DNA of 64,000 nucleotides from Verrucomicrobiota bacterium (GCA_017301995.1 JAFLEH010000005.1:111181-175180), one strand, 5' to 3'; counted from the first letter of the stretch, positions 1 through 8,973 are shown. The notes: generated by a model not told the origin, from the sequence alone. Program-made: numbers and translations.

Positions 1-78
1 TGCTTTTTCGAGATGATCAAAGGGTCGGGAGAAGTGACCAAAATCCGAGATGCCATCCGGAAAGCGTTTTTCGGATGA
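1..78 (+). CDS. C-terminal end of an unrecognised protein (partial)
   Basis: The first frame is open from the window edge and ends at a TGA at 76-78, giving 25 residues that end in KIRDAIRKAFFG. The start lies outside the window, so no family can be assigned. It is convergent with the metal-efflux operon on the other strand, which would put the operon border here. It could also be a chance open frame. Confidence 0.3.
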   Translation, partial: CFFEMIKGSGEVTKIRDAIRKAFFG

Positions 79-142
79 TGCTTTGGATGTCCGGCAGATT
101 CTGGAAGCAGGTCATGGCAGATGAGTCCCTCCCGATCAAATT

Positions 143-373
143 TCAGGAGGATGGTTCACGGCTTACGGCCTGGTCCGCAGATTGTGGCGGGGCAGCGTGC
201 GCGGCCAGATGGGCATCCTTCTCCCAATCCGCGAATTGATGGCTCAGATCCGCCCATTTCTTTCGCGGAGGCTTCGGTCCCTTGACCCACTCAAGCTGAC
301 GACCGCGCCGAGGGAAATAGGGGCCGGGGAGTTCGAGGATCTCAGAATGGTGCTCATGAAGAAGTAGCGCCAA
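143..373 (-). CDS. small hypothetical protein downstream of the CusA-type gene
   Basis: This is a 76-codon frame that starts with TTG inside the last codons of the pump gene (20-bp overlap) and ends at 143. The protein begins LALLLHEHHSEILELP and is rich in basic, proline and histidine residues; it has no signal peptide or membrane segment. The overlap and same strand suggest translation with the efflux operon. There is no in-frame ATG, and I recognise no family, so it may be a chance frame. Confidence 0.35.
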   Translation of the reverse strand: MALLLHEHHSEILELPGPYFPRRGRQLEWVKGPKPPRKKWADLSHQFADWEKDAHLAAHAAPPQSADQAVSREPSS

Positions 374-3300
374 TCACATCGCTCCCAGCCTCTGCCGGCA
401 ACCCGGCCACCGGCTTCCGCTTAATTTGCCACGACCGCCAGAGGAGATAAATCACCGGGTACACCAGAAGTTCCATGGCGAAACTTGTGACCAGCCCTCC
501 GGCCAGCGGGGCGGCGACGCGCTTCATCAGGTCGGCACCGGTGCCGGTTGACCACATCATGGGCATGAGACCGATGAAGGCTGCGCTCACAGTCATCAGT
601 TTCGGTCGCAGGCGTTTGACGGCACCGTGGACAATCGCTTCGATCAGCTCGGCTTTGTTACGGAGTTGCCCTTTTCGCTTGGCTTCGTCATAGGAGAGGT
701 CCAGGAACATAAGCATGAAGATGCCTGTCTCGGCATCCAACCCCATCAAGGCAATCATGCCGACCCACACGGCAATGGAGATGTTGTAGTCAAGCAGGTA
801 CAGGCACCACACCGCGCCGACGAGCGAGAACGGCACGGCCAGCATTACAAGGAAGGTCTTGAAGGCGCTCTGGGTGTTCATATACAGCAACACCAGGATG
901 AGCACGATGGTTACCGGGATCATGAGCTTCAGCCGCTCACGCACGCGCAGCATGTTTTCGTATTGCCCGCTCCAGATCAGCGAATAGCCAGTCGGCAGTT
1001 TGACCTCGCTGGCGACCATTTTCTTGGCTTCCTCGACATAGCCGCCCACATCGCGGCCAGCGATGTCCACGAACACATAACCGGCCAGCATCCCATTTTC
1101 GTTGCGGATCATCGCAGGGCCGGACGTGAGGGTGATGTCAGCCAGCTCGCTCATGGGCACTTGCGCGCCGTTCATGACCGGCACCAGCACGCGGTGGAGT
1201 TGGTCCAGCTCCGCCCGCAATTCGCGGGGGTAACGCAGGTTGATCGAGTAGCGTTCGCGACCTTCGATGGTGGTTGCGATGTTTTCGCCGCCAATGGCGG
1301 TCATGATCACTCCGTGCAGGTCGTCCACCGTCAGACCGTAGCGGGCGATCTCGTCGCGTTTGGGCACAATGTCCACGAAATACCCCCCAGCCGAGCGTTC
1401 AGCGAAAACGCTGCGGGTGCCGGCCACTTTTCGCAGCTTGCCTTCGATTTGTTCGCCGACGTGCTGGATATGCTGGAGGTCGGCCCCGAGGATTTTAATG
1501 CCGATGGGGGTGCGCACGCCCGTGGAGAGCATGTCAATGCGGCCTTTGATGGGCATGGTCCAGGCGTTGACATTGCCGGGGAGTTGCAGGGCGCGGTCCA
1601 TCTCGGCAATGAGTTCCTCGTAGGAGATGTGTTCCGGCCAGATTTGGCCCAGCACCTTTTTCAGCCAGTCCGGCGCCCGTTGCGAGTACCACCGCTCTTT
1701 GAAACGCCACTCGCGCATCGGCTTCAGCATGACGGTGGTTTCCATCATGGAGAACGGCGCCGGGTCGGTCGAGGTATCGGCTCGGCCCGCCTTGCCGAAA
1801 ACACTGACGACTTCGGGAAAGCCCTTCAGAATGCCGTCTTCCAATTCCATCAGGCGACTCGCCTCCGTCACGGACAACCCCGGCACGGTGGTCGGCATGT
1901 AAAGGATCGTCCCTTCGTACAACGGTGGCATGAACTCTCTGCCAAGTTTCAAGTACACGGGAACCGTGCTCGCCATAATGGCCCCCGCCACGCCGAGGGT
2001 CAGCCAAGGATGGCGCAACACCCAGCGGCAAGGCCGGTCATACAGCCGGAACAAGACGCGGCTGACGGGATGATTCTCCTCGGCGTAGTAACGGCCCACC
2101 AGCACCGTGGTGGCGAATTTCGACAAAAACCGGGGGCGGAACGTAAACGGCTTGTAGCGCGCAAAGAGCATTCGCACCGCCGGGTCGAGGGTCACGGCGA
2201 GCAGTGCGGCAATCGCCATGGCCAGAGTCTTGGTCCACGCCAGTGGAGAGAACAGCCGCCCCTCCTGATCCAGCAGTGTGAACACCGGCAGAAACGACAC
2301 AGCGATCACCGCCAGCGAGAAGAACACGCTAGGCCCGACCTCCATCAGCGCCTCCAACCGCACCTTGTGGAAATCGCCCTTACATCCTTCCTCCTGCCAG
2401 CGCTCGATCTTTTTATAGGCGTTTTCCACCTCCACGATCGCCCCATCCACCAGCACGCCGATGCACAGAATGATGCCGGCAAGGCTCATGATGTTGGAGC
2501 TGATGCCTAGGAAGTACATCGGGATAAAACACAGTACCACCGAGATGGGAATGGTGATGATCGGCACAATCGCGGATGGAATGTGACTGAGGAAGAGTAA
2601 AATCACGAGGCTGACTACGATCATCGTCAGTATCAGTTCGTGTTTGAGGTTCGCTATGGCTTCCTTGATGAGTGACGAGCGGTCATAGGTCGTGACGATC
2701 TCCACGCCTTCCGGCAGCGACGCCTTCATCGTCTCCAGTTTGCCTTTGACCCGCTCGATCACGTTCAGCGCATTCTCGCCGTGGCGCATCACCACAATGC
2801 CACCGACGGTGTCGCCCCATCCGTTGAAGTCCGAGACGCCTCGCCGGATCTGCGGACCCACCGCAATGTGGGCCACGTCCCGCAATAGGACCGGAGTGCC
2901 TTTCTCGTTGGTCTTGACCACCACCCGCTCCAGCGCCTCGGTGGACTTCACGTAGCCTTTGCCGCGCACCATGAACTCCTTGCCGGCCCACTCGATCAAA
3001 CGGCCGCCGACCTCGTTGTTGTTGCGTTTGATCGCCTCTGCCACGTCCATCAGCGAAACCTGATAGCTCTGCATCAGCGCGGGATCGATGCTTACCTGGT
3101 ACTGTTTTTGAAACCCTCCGATGCCGGCCACTTCGGCCACGCCCGGCACACTCTGCAAGGCGTAGCGCAGATACCAGTCTTGATAAGTCCGCAGGGCCGC
3201 CAAGTCATGCTTGCCGGATTTATCCACCAGCGCATACTGGTACACCCAGCCCACGCCCGTCGCATCCGGCCCTAGTTGTGGTGACACCCCCGTCGGGAAG

Positions 3301-3707
3301 GTGCCCTGCAGTTTTGATAGATACTCAATCACCCGCGACCGCGCCCAGTAGATGTCCGTGCCATCCTCGAAAATCACGTACACATAGGAGAAACCGAAAT
3401 CGCTGAAGCCGCGAACCGCCTTCACATTCGGCGCGCCCAGCAAGGCAGTGATGATGGGATAGGTGATCTGGTCCTCGACGATGTCCGGGCTGCGGTCCCA
3501 TTTCGTATAGACGATGACCTGCGTGTCGCTGAGGTCGGGAATGGCGTCCAGCCGGATGTTGCGCATCGAATGCACGGAAAATACCAGTGCCGCCACGAAA
3601 AACACAATGACCAGCAGCCGATTATGGGCCGAGAACGAAACGATCTTGCCCACAAATGTATGGCGATGCGTCTGAGAATCAGGAGAAGAGGAACTGGGTA
3701 AACTCAT
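354..3707 (-). CDS. cusA: CusA-type Cu(I)/Ag(I) RND efflux pump
   Basis: This is the inner-membrane, proton-driven pump of a tripartite heavy-metal efflux complex, exporting monovalent Cu/Ag from periplasm or cytoplasm. The length (1117 aa) and twelve-helix layout fit the HME-RND family. The conserved Asp motif in helix 4 reads GVLVDGAIVEVENAYKK, as in the Cu/Ag branch. The three methionines known to bind metal in E. coli CusA have counterparts in the segments GTILYMPTT, PFSMMETT and RIDMLSTG. I chose the ATG at 3707, because AAGGAAG at 3714-3720 sits just upstream and the frame upstream runs into the adaptor gene. It follows the adaptor gene with a 28-bp gap and is the last clear gene of the operon. 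Confidence 0.93.
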   Translation of the reverse strand: MSLPSSSSPDSQTHRHTFVGKIVSFSAHNRLLVIVFFVAALVFSVHSMRNIRLDAIPDLSDTQVIVYTKWDRSPDIVEDQITYPIITALLGAPNVKAVRGFSDFGFSYVYVIFEDGTDIYWARSRVIEYLSKLQGTFPTGVSPQLGPDATGVGWVYQYALVDKSGKHDLAALRTYQDWYLRYALQSVPGVAEVAGIGGFQKQYQVSIDPALMQSYQVSLMDVAEAIKRNNNEVGGRLIEWAGKEFMVRGKGYVKSTEALERVVVKTNEKGTPVLLRDVAHIAVGPQIRRGVSDFNGWGDTVGGIVVMRHGENALNVIERVKGKLETMKASLPEGVEIVTTYDRSSLIKEAIANLKHELILTMIVVSLVILLFLSHIPSAIVPIITIPISVVLCFIPMYFLGISSNIMSLAGIILCIGVLVDGAIVEVENAYKKIERWQEEGCKGDFHKVRLEALMEVGPSVFFSLAVIAVSFLPVFTLLDQEGRLFSPLAWTKTLAMAIAALLAVTLDPAVRMLFARYKPFTFRPRFLSKFATTVLVGRYYAEENHPVSRVLFRLYDRPCRWVLRHPWLTLGVAGAIMASTVPVYLKLGREFMPPLYEGTILYMPTTVPGLSVTEASRLMELEDGILKGFPEVVSVFGKAGRADTSTDPAPFSMMETTVMLKPMREWRFKERWYSQRAPDWLKKVLGQIWPEHISYEELIAEMDRALQLPGNVNAWTMPIKGRIDMLSTGVRTPIGIKILGADLQHIQHVGEQIEGKLRKVAGTRSVFAERSAGGYFVDIVPKRDEIARYGLTVDDLHGVIMTAIGGENIATTIEGRERYSINLRYPRELRAELDQLHRVLVPVMNGAQVPMSELADITLTSGPAMIRNENGMLAGYVFVDIAGRDVGGYVEEAKKMVASEVKLPTGYSLIWSGQYENMLRVRERLKLMIPVTIVLILVLLYMNTQSAFKTFLVMLAVPFSLVGAVWCLYLLDYNISIAVWVGMIALMGLDAETGIFMLMFLDLSYDEAKRKGQLRNKAELIEAIVHGAVKRLRPKLMTVSAAFIGLMPMMWSTGTGADLMKRVAAPLAGGLVTSFAMELLVYPVIYLLWRSWQIKRKPVAGLPAEAGSDVIGATSS

Positions 3708-3735
3708 TGGCGTCTTCCTTTCGTAGTGGCGTTGT

Positions 3736-5142
3736 TCAATGACCCGCGTGTCCTGGCTGGGCCTCCGCGCCACTACCGCCTCCCTTCATCAGAGATTCCA
3801 CCGCCGCTTTCATCGAAGATTCGCTGTCCACGAGGAAATTGGCCGAAACGACCACCTTGTCGCCTTCGCTCAGCCCCTCCAACACCTCGTAGTAATCGCC
3901 GCTGCGTGCGCCGAGCTTTAATTCGGCGGGGGCGAGATGTCCGTCGCCCACGTCACGGAACGCCACGTTGCGTGTGCCCGTGAATAGCACCGCCGATGTC
4001 GGCACAGCAAGCTTCTCTCCGTGCTCAAGCTTCAATATTGCGGTGGCGTACATCTCGGGCTTGAGCACCAGATCGGGGTTGTGGATTTCCAGACGCGCAT
4101 TGAGCGTACGGGTCATCGGATTGAGCGTGGGCGTGATGAAGCTGACCTGGCCCGTGAAGACCTGGCCGGGCCAGTATGGCAGCGTCACTTCTACCGGCAT
4201 TCCCACTTTCACATGCGGCAAGTCGGATTGATAGATGTCGGCATCGGCCCAAATTTCCGTCAGGTCAGAAATCACCATGAGGGGCTCGCCCGGCATGATC
4301 TTCTGGCCAGCCAACACCATGCGCTCTGTCACCCATCCGCTGGCCGGGGCGTCGAGCGTGAGATACTTCTCAGGCTTGCCGCTCTTTTCCAGTCGGTCGA
4401 TCTGCTCGTCGCTGATGTCCCAAAGTTCAAACCGCCGTCGGGACGCCGCCAGCAGGCTTTCTCCGCCATGGGTTTTGGCCCCGGCGAGCGCGATGAGGTA
4501 TTCGGCCTGTGCCGAAACCAGATCGGGGCTGTAGACGGTCAGTAACGGATCGCCCTTCTTGATCGCCTGGCCGGTCGTGGCCACGAACAACTTGTCCACC
4601 CAGCCCTCGATCTTGGTCGTCACCCGGTGCTGTCTTGTTTCGTTGGCCACGATCCTGGCCGAGGTGCGCACGGACCCGGTCAACGCCCGCTTCTCAACGG
4701 TTCCGAGTTTCAGGCCCATTCGCTGCCGCGTCTCGGCAGTGATGGCCACGGTCGTCAGCCCCGGCACCGGGGCGGCGGACGCTGTCGCTTGCGGTTTCTT
4801 CTCGACCAACTTCATACCGCAAAGGGGGCATTTCCCGGGCTTTTCCTGCACATGTTCCGCCTCCATCGGGCAATAGAAATGACCGACCTTGACTTGGGCG
4901 ATTTTCTCGTCTTCGGCCGGCTCGGCCTCCTTGACGGACGGTTCGTTCTCTTTGATCGGCACCAAGTCCATGCCGCAAATCGGGCAGGAGCCTTTCTTGT
5001 CCTGGACAACGGTCGGATGCATTGGGCAGTGATATTTCTGCCCGTCGGAGTGTCCGTGATCGGCTCGATTGCATCCGGCCAGCCAGGCAGGACCTGCAAG
5101 AATAAGCACATTCATGATAAGTGTAAAGATACCGCTTTTCAT
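3736..5142 (-). CDS. cusB: CusB-type RND periplasmic adaptor with two heavy-metal-binding motifs
   Basis: This membrane-fusion protein links the pump at 354-3707 to the outer-membrane factor at 5160-6581. It is 468 aa. A signal sequence ends in a lipobox-like LAGC, so it is probably a lipoprotein. Two copies of the heavy-metal-binding domain follow: CPMHPTVVQ..CPICGMDL near residue 40 and CPMEAEHVQ..CPLCGMKL near residue 95. The adaptor body then shows the usual barrel, hairpin and lipoyl pieces (for example TTKIEGWVDKLFV and LDAPASGWVTERMVLAGQ). The C-terminus is Gly/His-rich. The double metal motif fits a role in delivering Cu/Ag to the pump. Its start lies 17 bp after the preceding stop. 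Confidence 0.92.
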   Translation of the reverse strand: MKSGIFTLIMNVLILAGPAWLAGCNRADHGHSDGQKYHCPMHPTVVQDKKGSCPICGMDLVPIKENEPSVKEAEPAEDEKIAQVKVGHFYCPMEAEHVQEKPGKCPLCGMKLVEKKPQATASAAPVPGLTTVAITAETRQRMGLKLGTVEKRALTGSVRTSARIVANETRQHRVTTKIEGWVDKLFVATTGQAIKKGDPLLTVYSPDLVSAQAEYLIALAGAKTHGGESLLAASRRRFELWDISDEQIDRLEKSGKPEKYLTLDAPASGWVTERMVLAGQKIMPGEPLMVISDLTEIWADADIYQSDLPHVKVGMPVEVTLPYWPGQVFTGQVSFITPTLNPMTRTLNARLEIHNPDLVLKPEMYATAILKLEHGEKLAVPTSAVLFTGTRNVAFRDVGDGHLAPAELKLGARSGDYYEVLEGLSEGDKVVVSANFLVDSESSMKAAVESLMKGGGSGAEAQPGHAGH

Positions 5143-5159
5143 AGGTGATGTTGGTGTGA

Positions 5160-6581
5160 TCAGTGACGGGACGGCCTGCCTTTGGCGGGTTGAATGGAGT
5201 TCGGAGCGGCAACTTCCGAAGGCTTCAGCATGGGCGTTCCCGATGGCGCGATCCCCACTATCACCAGCGACACCTCGGCCAAAGCAAGTTCGCGGTTCAC
5301 GCCCGCGTCCGTGGCCGCCAGTTCGAACTCAAGGCGCGCCCGAGCGGCTTCCTGCAGGTTGATGAAATCCGTCTTGCCCGCGCTGTAGCCCGAGCGGGCC
5401 ACCTCAAGCGCCTGCCGCGCCTTCGGCAGGAGCGAGTCGGTCAGAAGCTTCTGGTTGCGACTCGCCTCACGGAACATGAACGACTTGTCGGCGAACTCAA
5501 CCGCCAACTGGATTTGTTCCGCCGACAACCGCGCATGGGCGGCACTCTTGCGGGCTTGTGCGGCGGCGATCTCGGCCGCGATTTTGTCCCTCCAGATCGG
5601 CAGGGTAATGCCGAATGTCGGTCTCCAGACCGCCGGAGACATCTTTACGTCAACCTCAAGGCCGCCATTGAAATCAGGCGACTTGCTCTGGTGCGCCAGG
5701 CGGATGTCGGCTTCGGCCATCCGGATCTCGGCCTCCATTTGCTTGAGTCGCGGATTGACGGCCAGCGCCTTGGCGAAAAGTCTCTCGGAGGTTAAGTCCA
5801 GTGGTGTGGATTCAAACCGCTGCGGGAACGGGGGATTCGGCTGGCCGCCGTGCAAGCCGAGGGCGGCCTTGAACTTGGCAAGCAACGGATTGCGCGAATC
5901 CTCCAGGTTGGCGATTTCCACGCGCAGCCGTTCCTGCTCGATTTGGGTGCGCAGAACATCCTGCAGCGTAACCTTGCCCGCCTCCGTTTGTGCGCGGGCG
6001 ATTTGTTCCAGTTCGCCCATCAGTGCCAGTGTTTCACGGTTGATGCGGATTCGCTCGTCGAGGAAGTGCAGTTGGTAATAGGGCCGCTTGAGATCGAAGG
6101 CGGCCTGCAACACCGCAGCGGCGAAGGCGAAGAGCTTCGCCTCGCTTTCGGCCGAGGCCTTGTCAGCGCGGATGCGGAGTTTGCTCGTCCACGGCACGTC
6201 CGTCATAATGCCTGGCATCACCGTGGTGAGGACATCCTGAATGTCCAACTCGAAAGTCAGGCGGGGGTCAGGCAGGGACCGTTCCACCGTGATGCCTTCC
6301 ACCGCGACCGCGTAATCATAATAAGCCGCCTCCACGCGGGGTTGGTTGAGCATCGCAAACCTGAGAAATGCTTGGAGCGGGGAACTTGGGCCGAGCGCCG
6401 GCAGCGTCGCCTTGCGGTCACCCGGACGGTACTTGCCGGACAGCGCCGTGAGCCTGGCCTGCGCCTGCCGTTCGCTGTCGGTGGAAAATCCAGTGCATCC
6501 GGACAGGAGCAGGGCTGCCGCTGTGGGGACGCCCAGCCAATTCACCATCAGTCGGCTAATTTTATGGGGTTCGGTATGCAT
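5160..6581 (-). CDS. cusC: TolC-family outer-membrane factor of the Cus operon
   Basis: A 473-aa outer-membrane efflux protein that would form the exit duct for the CusBA complex. The N-terminus has a signal sequence with lipobox LLSGC around residue 28, and two OEP repeats follow. Typical long alpha-helical stretches are visible, such as QARKSAAHARLSAEQIQLAV and the C-terminal repeat starting near SLLPKARQALEVARSGY. It is the second gene after the small secreted protein at 6703-7002 (121-bp gap), with adaptor and pump downstream on the same strand. I see no Shine-Dalgarno sequence at the ATG; a second in-frame ATG lies 33 bp downstream. Confidence 0.9.
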   Translation of the reverse strand: MHTEPHKISRLMVNWLGVPTAAALLLSGCTGFSTDSERQAQARLTALSGKYRPGDRKATLPALGPSSPLQAFLRFAMLNQPRVEAAYYDYAVAVEGITVERSLPDPRLTFELDIQDVLTTVMPGIMTDVPWTSKLRIRADKASAESEAKLFAFAAAVLQAAFDLKRPYYQLHFLDERIRINRETLALMGELEQIARAQTEAGKVTLQDVLRTQIEQERLRVEIANLEDSRNPLLAKFKAALGLHGGQPNPPFPQRFESTPLDLTSERLFAKALAVNPRLKQMEAEIRMAEADIRLAHQSKSPDFNGGLEVDVKMSPAVWRPTFGITLPIWRDKIAAEIAAAQARKSAAHARLSAEQIQLAVEFADKSFMFREASRNQKLLTDSLLPKARQALEVARSGYSAGKTDFINLQEAARARLEFELAATDAGVNRELALAEVSLVIVGIAPSGTPMLKPSEVAAPNSIQPAKGRPSRH

Positions 6582-6702
6582 CGCGAATAGTGGTAGCGGC
6601 TACGGGTAAGGCGGGCTCGATATTTCTCCATCCAAGCAGATCGGCCCGCCCACTCCCTGAACAGGCGCTCCGGGTTGGCAGAGTGGAACGCTCGACGGTA
6701 AA

Positions 6703-7002
6703 TCACTTGCCCGCAAGTTTCTTAAGAAATTTTGCCGGGTCCTTGTCGAACTTCTTCTTGCATCCCTCGCAGCACAGCTTGATTTCCTGCCCTTGATGGA
6801 CAAAGACGAAGGGTTCTCCCATCGCGCCGAGCTTCTCGTCGGACACGATGCAGGTGGTCAGCTTGTAGGGCTTGACGGTCTCCTTTTGCTCCTTGGTGTC
6901 CCCCCCCTTGGGAGGTTGCTTGTCGCCCTCCGCACGCAGTGGGGCAGAAAGCAGTACCGAGAACGCGGCAACGGATGTGATCAGGATTCGGGTATTCTTC
7001 AT
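6703..7002 (-). CDS. small secreted YHS-like metal-binding protein
   Basis: A 99-aa protein with a clear signal peptide (MKNTRILITSVAAFSVLLSA, cut near RAEG). After a charged linker, the mature part has LTTCIVSDEKLGAMGEPF and IKLCCEGCKKKFDKDPAKF. This paired-cysteine pattern is that of YHS/TRASH-type metal-binding domains. It is the first gene of the operon that continues into cusC, cusB and cusA, so a periplasmic Cu/Ag chaperone or buffer is likely. The ATG at 7002 is chosen because the signal peptide starts there; an upstream start at 7077 would put an unlikely extension before it and would overlap the predicted promoter. Confidence 0.75.
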   Translation of the reverse strand: MKNTRILITSVAAFSVLLSAPLRAEGDKQPPKGGDTKEQKETVKPYKLTTCIVSDEKLGAMGEPFVFVHQGQEIKLCCEGCKKKFDKDPAKFLKKLAGK

Positions 7003-7071
7003 AATGTTGTTCGATTGGTATGAACGTTGGTTGTTGATTCCGAGGGTCTTGTTGCGCCCTCTCACTGAGTG

Positions 7072-7098
7072 GAACACCGTTCCCGCTACAATCCCTCA
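7072..7098 (-). promoter_or_regulatory. predicted ECF promoter A (cus operon)
   Basis: Reading the minus strand, TGAGGG (7098-7093) and GTGTTC (7077-7072) are separated by exactly 15 nt, 70 nt upstream of the ATG at 7002. The same pair and spacing occur at 10930-10956, 8974-9000 and 10479-10505. The flanks of this site and the one at 10.9 kb are also similar, so part of that match may come from duplication. A promoter for the adjacent Cnr-like sigma factor is an inference. Confidence 0.55.
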
Positions 7099-7157
7099 CG
7101 ATTTTTGAAATCTCTTCTCGTTCGGAGCCGCCCACCCGGACGGCATCATCATTGACT

Positions 7158-7183
7158 CCCTCGAAAATTCCTATTTTCGAGGG
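7158..7183. repeat. perfect inverted repeat, 11-bp arms
   Basis: CCCTCGAAAAT and ATTTTCGAGGG pair over 11 bp around a TCCT loop. It lies between the divergent genes at 7002 (minus) and 7308 (plus). No T-run follows, so a regulator-binding site or a leader hairpin is more likely than a terminator. Its right arm contains the upstream half of predicted promoter E. Confidence 0.5.
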
Positions 7184-7204
7184 ATATGGAATCAAGAGGG
7201 GTAT
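7178..7204 (+). promoter_or_regulatory. weaker candidate ECF promoter E
   Basis: CGAGGG, then 15 nt, then GGGTAT: one base off the -10 pattern GTGTwy that is seen at four minus-strand sites. It faces the secreted metal-binding gene at 7308. The mismatch and the single extra copy make this tentative. Confidence 0.3.
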
Positions 7205-7307
7205 CACACGGTACGCCGCACGCCTCATTTGGCAGGGAGCGATTTCCCTGTCTGGACGCCGGACGCTAACCAAGAGCAAACAACACAGTAACTAACAAAC
7301 AAATAAC

Positions 7308-7589
7308 ATGAAATCAATTATCACAAACATCGTGGCCGCCGTATTTGTCGCCGGACTCACAATCCCGGTATTTGCCGCAGTTCCAGGCACTGGATCGGTG
7401 GTGGCCGCCGACCAGGCAAAAGCTCCGCAATATACGTGTCCTATGCACGGGGAGGTGGTGAAAGACGCACCCGGGAAGTGTCCCAAGTGCGGCATGAAGC
7501 TGGTCGAGAAGGCAGCCGCCAAATCCGAGGGGCACGGGGGCTGCGGAGGCGGGGGCTGCGGAGGCGGCGGCGGGCACGGGGGGCATTGA
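7308..7589 (+). CDS. small secreted heavy-metal-binding domain protein
   Basis: A 93-aa protein with a signal peptide (about residues 1-24) and one heavy-metal-binding domain: YTCPMHGEVV..PGKCPKCGMKLVEK. It ends in a tail of glycine, cysteine and histidine (GGCGGGGCGGGGGHGGH). The domain is the same as the two copies in the neighbouring adaptor (3736-5142), so a free periplasmic donor or sponge for Cu/Ag is likely. It is transcribed away from the cus operon. It ends before a strong hairpin at 7614-7649. Confidence 0.8.
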   Translation: MKSIITNIVAAVFVAGLTIPVFAAVPGTGSVVAADQAKAPQYTCPMHGEVVKDAPGKCPKCGMKLVEKAAAKSEGHGGCGGGGCGGGGGHGGH

Positions 7590-7613
7590 CTCCAGACAGG
7601 CATCGGTGCCGAA

Positions 7614-7649
7614 GGTTTACCCCGCAGCGCGAGTGCTGCGGGGTAAACC
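7614..7649. terminator. strong hairpin between convergent genes
   Basis: A perfect 15-bp stem, GGTTTACCCCGCAGC against GCTGCGGGGTAAACC, with a 6-nt loop, 24 bp after the stop of the gene at 7308. There is no T-run on either strand, so it would be a factor-dependent or mRNA-protecting hairpin. The next gene, on the minus strand, ends at 7831; the 180 bp between hold nothing I recognise. Confidence 0.6.
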
Positions 7650-7830
7650 CAACTCCAGCCGCCGACGCGGGGAAGTTGAGTGAGTTGGTTCGTGTGGATC
7701 AGAAGCAGCGCACGTCAGACACCAGCCAGACTGGAAGCAACGGCGACTGCGAACACACGGCGCACGCTAGTCGGGATGGGCTCACATATCGGCTCCGGAG
7801 TGCAGCTAACCTGGGACCCCCGCTGTTTGG

Positions 7831-8751
7831 TCAGAACAACTCGCCACCGGTGCCGAGAGCGCGTAATTCCAGCGGTGACAGGGGCCGCAATTCCCTAACC
7901 GACCCCCACCGCAAGGACTCTCCCGGTAACATTCGCTCCACGCGGTCCGCCATCCTCTCCAAGCGGCGGAAGAGGGTCACGGCCCCAGACTCCCCTTGGG
8001 CCGCAACAAAGCTCGGTCGCCATGTGCCCGATGGCATCCTGTTCCCATGCATCCCGCGGCGTGCGTGCTCCAAGTCGTCCGCGACCTGATGTGCCAGTCC
8101 CCGCAGCAACGCCAGGCGATCAAGGAGCATAATCTCACGCTCGGATGCGTCTCCGATTAGCGCGGGCAGCATCACCGACAACCGCACCATTGACGGGATT
8201 TTTTTGCGTGCTACCGCAAAAACCTGTCTCAAATTCTGCCTTTCCGGCCATTTACCAAATTCATCGGCCCGGCCGCCGATCCAGCCGTGCAATCCGAGAC
8301 AATCCTCTATCAGTCCTCTCGCCCTACGCAGACGATCCGGGTGGGGACCGTCTTGCATGGCGCTCCACAACAGGGTGCTTCCACGGTTGAGAAACGCCAG
8401 AGCTGCGAGCGTGGCGATCTTCTCGCCGTGCCGGATGTGCAGACACGGCGTGTCTTGCCGCAATCTGGAGCCGTTAAAAACTGGAAGGTCGTCAAGTATT
8501 TGCAATGCAGTACGCAGATAGGCCACTCCACAAGCCAGCCCTATTCCCACCTTCGCCCCCAAACCCACTTCCAATCCAATACGGAATGTGACGACACCGA
8601 GATCGGATGAAACTGGCCGCGCCAAGGTGTCGGCGATTGCCGCTGCAAGCCGATGATCCACTCTCGTGAGCGAACCCATCGCCGCCCTGAAGGCTGCGGC
8701 AACAGCTTCCCTCGGGAAACGAGGGTCGAATGGGGACATTTCCGCGAACAT
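7831..8751 (-). CDS. polyprenyl synthetase-like protein with degenerate Asp motifs
   Basis: A 306-aa, all-helical protein resembling trans-isoprenyl diphosphate synthases. ALQILDDLPVFNGSRLRQDT matches the first Asp-rich region, but the usual DDxxxxD/DDxxD is weakened by Asn (DDLPVFN). CLHIRHGEKIATLAALAFL matches the region after it. A second site reads HQVADDLEHARRG, lacking the last Asp of DDxxD. It may be a catalytically altered synthase or a non-enzymatic paralogue. It lies 21 bp after a small lipoprotein gene, and the pair sits behind predicted promoter C, so it may respond to metal stress. I see no Shine-Dalgarno sequence directly before the ATG. Confidence 0.65.
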   Translation of the reverse strand: MFAEMSPFDPRFPREAVAAAFRAAMGSLTRVDHRLAAAIADTLARPVSSDLGVVTFRIGLEVGLGAKVGIGLACGVAYLRTALQILDDLPVFNGSRLRQDTPCLHIRHGEKIATLAALAFLNRGSTLLWSAMQDGPHPDRLRRARGLIEDCLGLHGWIGGRADEFGKWPERQNLRQVFAVARKKIPSMVRLSVMLPALIGDASEREIMLLDRLALLRGLAHQVADDLEHARRGMHGNRMPSGTWRPSFVAAQGESGAVTLFRRLERMADRVERMLPGESLRWGSVRELRPLSPLELRALGTGGELF

Positions 8752-8772
8752 GCGGGATGTGGATGGAATGTA

Positions 8773-8919
8773 TCAGTGGCATCCTCCTTGATGCTCGGAA
8801 AATCTGCTCGACGGGTAGCTATCGGCTCCGCAACTGGCGAGGACCAATGTCCCGGCAAGGGCGAGAATCATGATGCCGAATTTCAGAGCGGCCTTGCTGG
8901 GTGTGGTAATTAGTTTCAT
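8773..8919 (-). CDS. small lipoprotein (48 aa)
   Basis: The frame from the ATG at 8919 encodes a signal sequence (AALKFGIMILALAGTLVLAS) with lipobox LASC at about residue 32. A short tail with Ser/His/Cys residues follows. It resembles entericidin-type small lipoproteins only in size and lipobox. Predicted promoter C starts 55 nt upstream, and the prenyl-synthase-like gene follows after 21 bp. Confidence 0.5.
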   Translation of the reverse strand: MKLITTPSKAALKFGIMILALAGTLVLASCGADSYPSSRFSEHQGGCH

Positions 8920-8973
8920 TGGGTGTGTTGTGGATGGTGACGGAGGAGCAAACTGGATGCCTCTCCTAGTGAG

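Noticed and set aside
627-2510. Long open frame (627 codons) on the plus strand
   Set aside because: It is antisense to the CusA-type pump gene, is His/Gln/Arg-rich without family features, and arises from the G+C-rich third positions of the real gene. The same holds for similar antisense frames opposite most large genes here.
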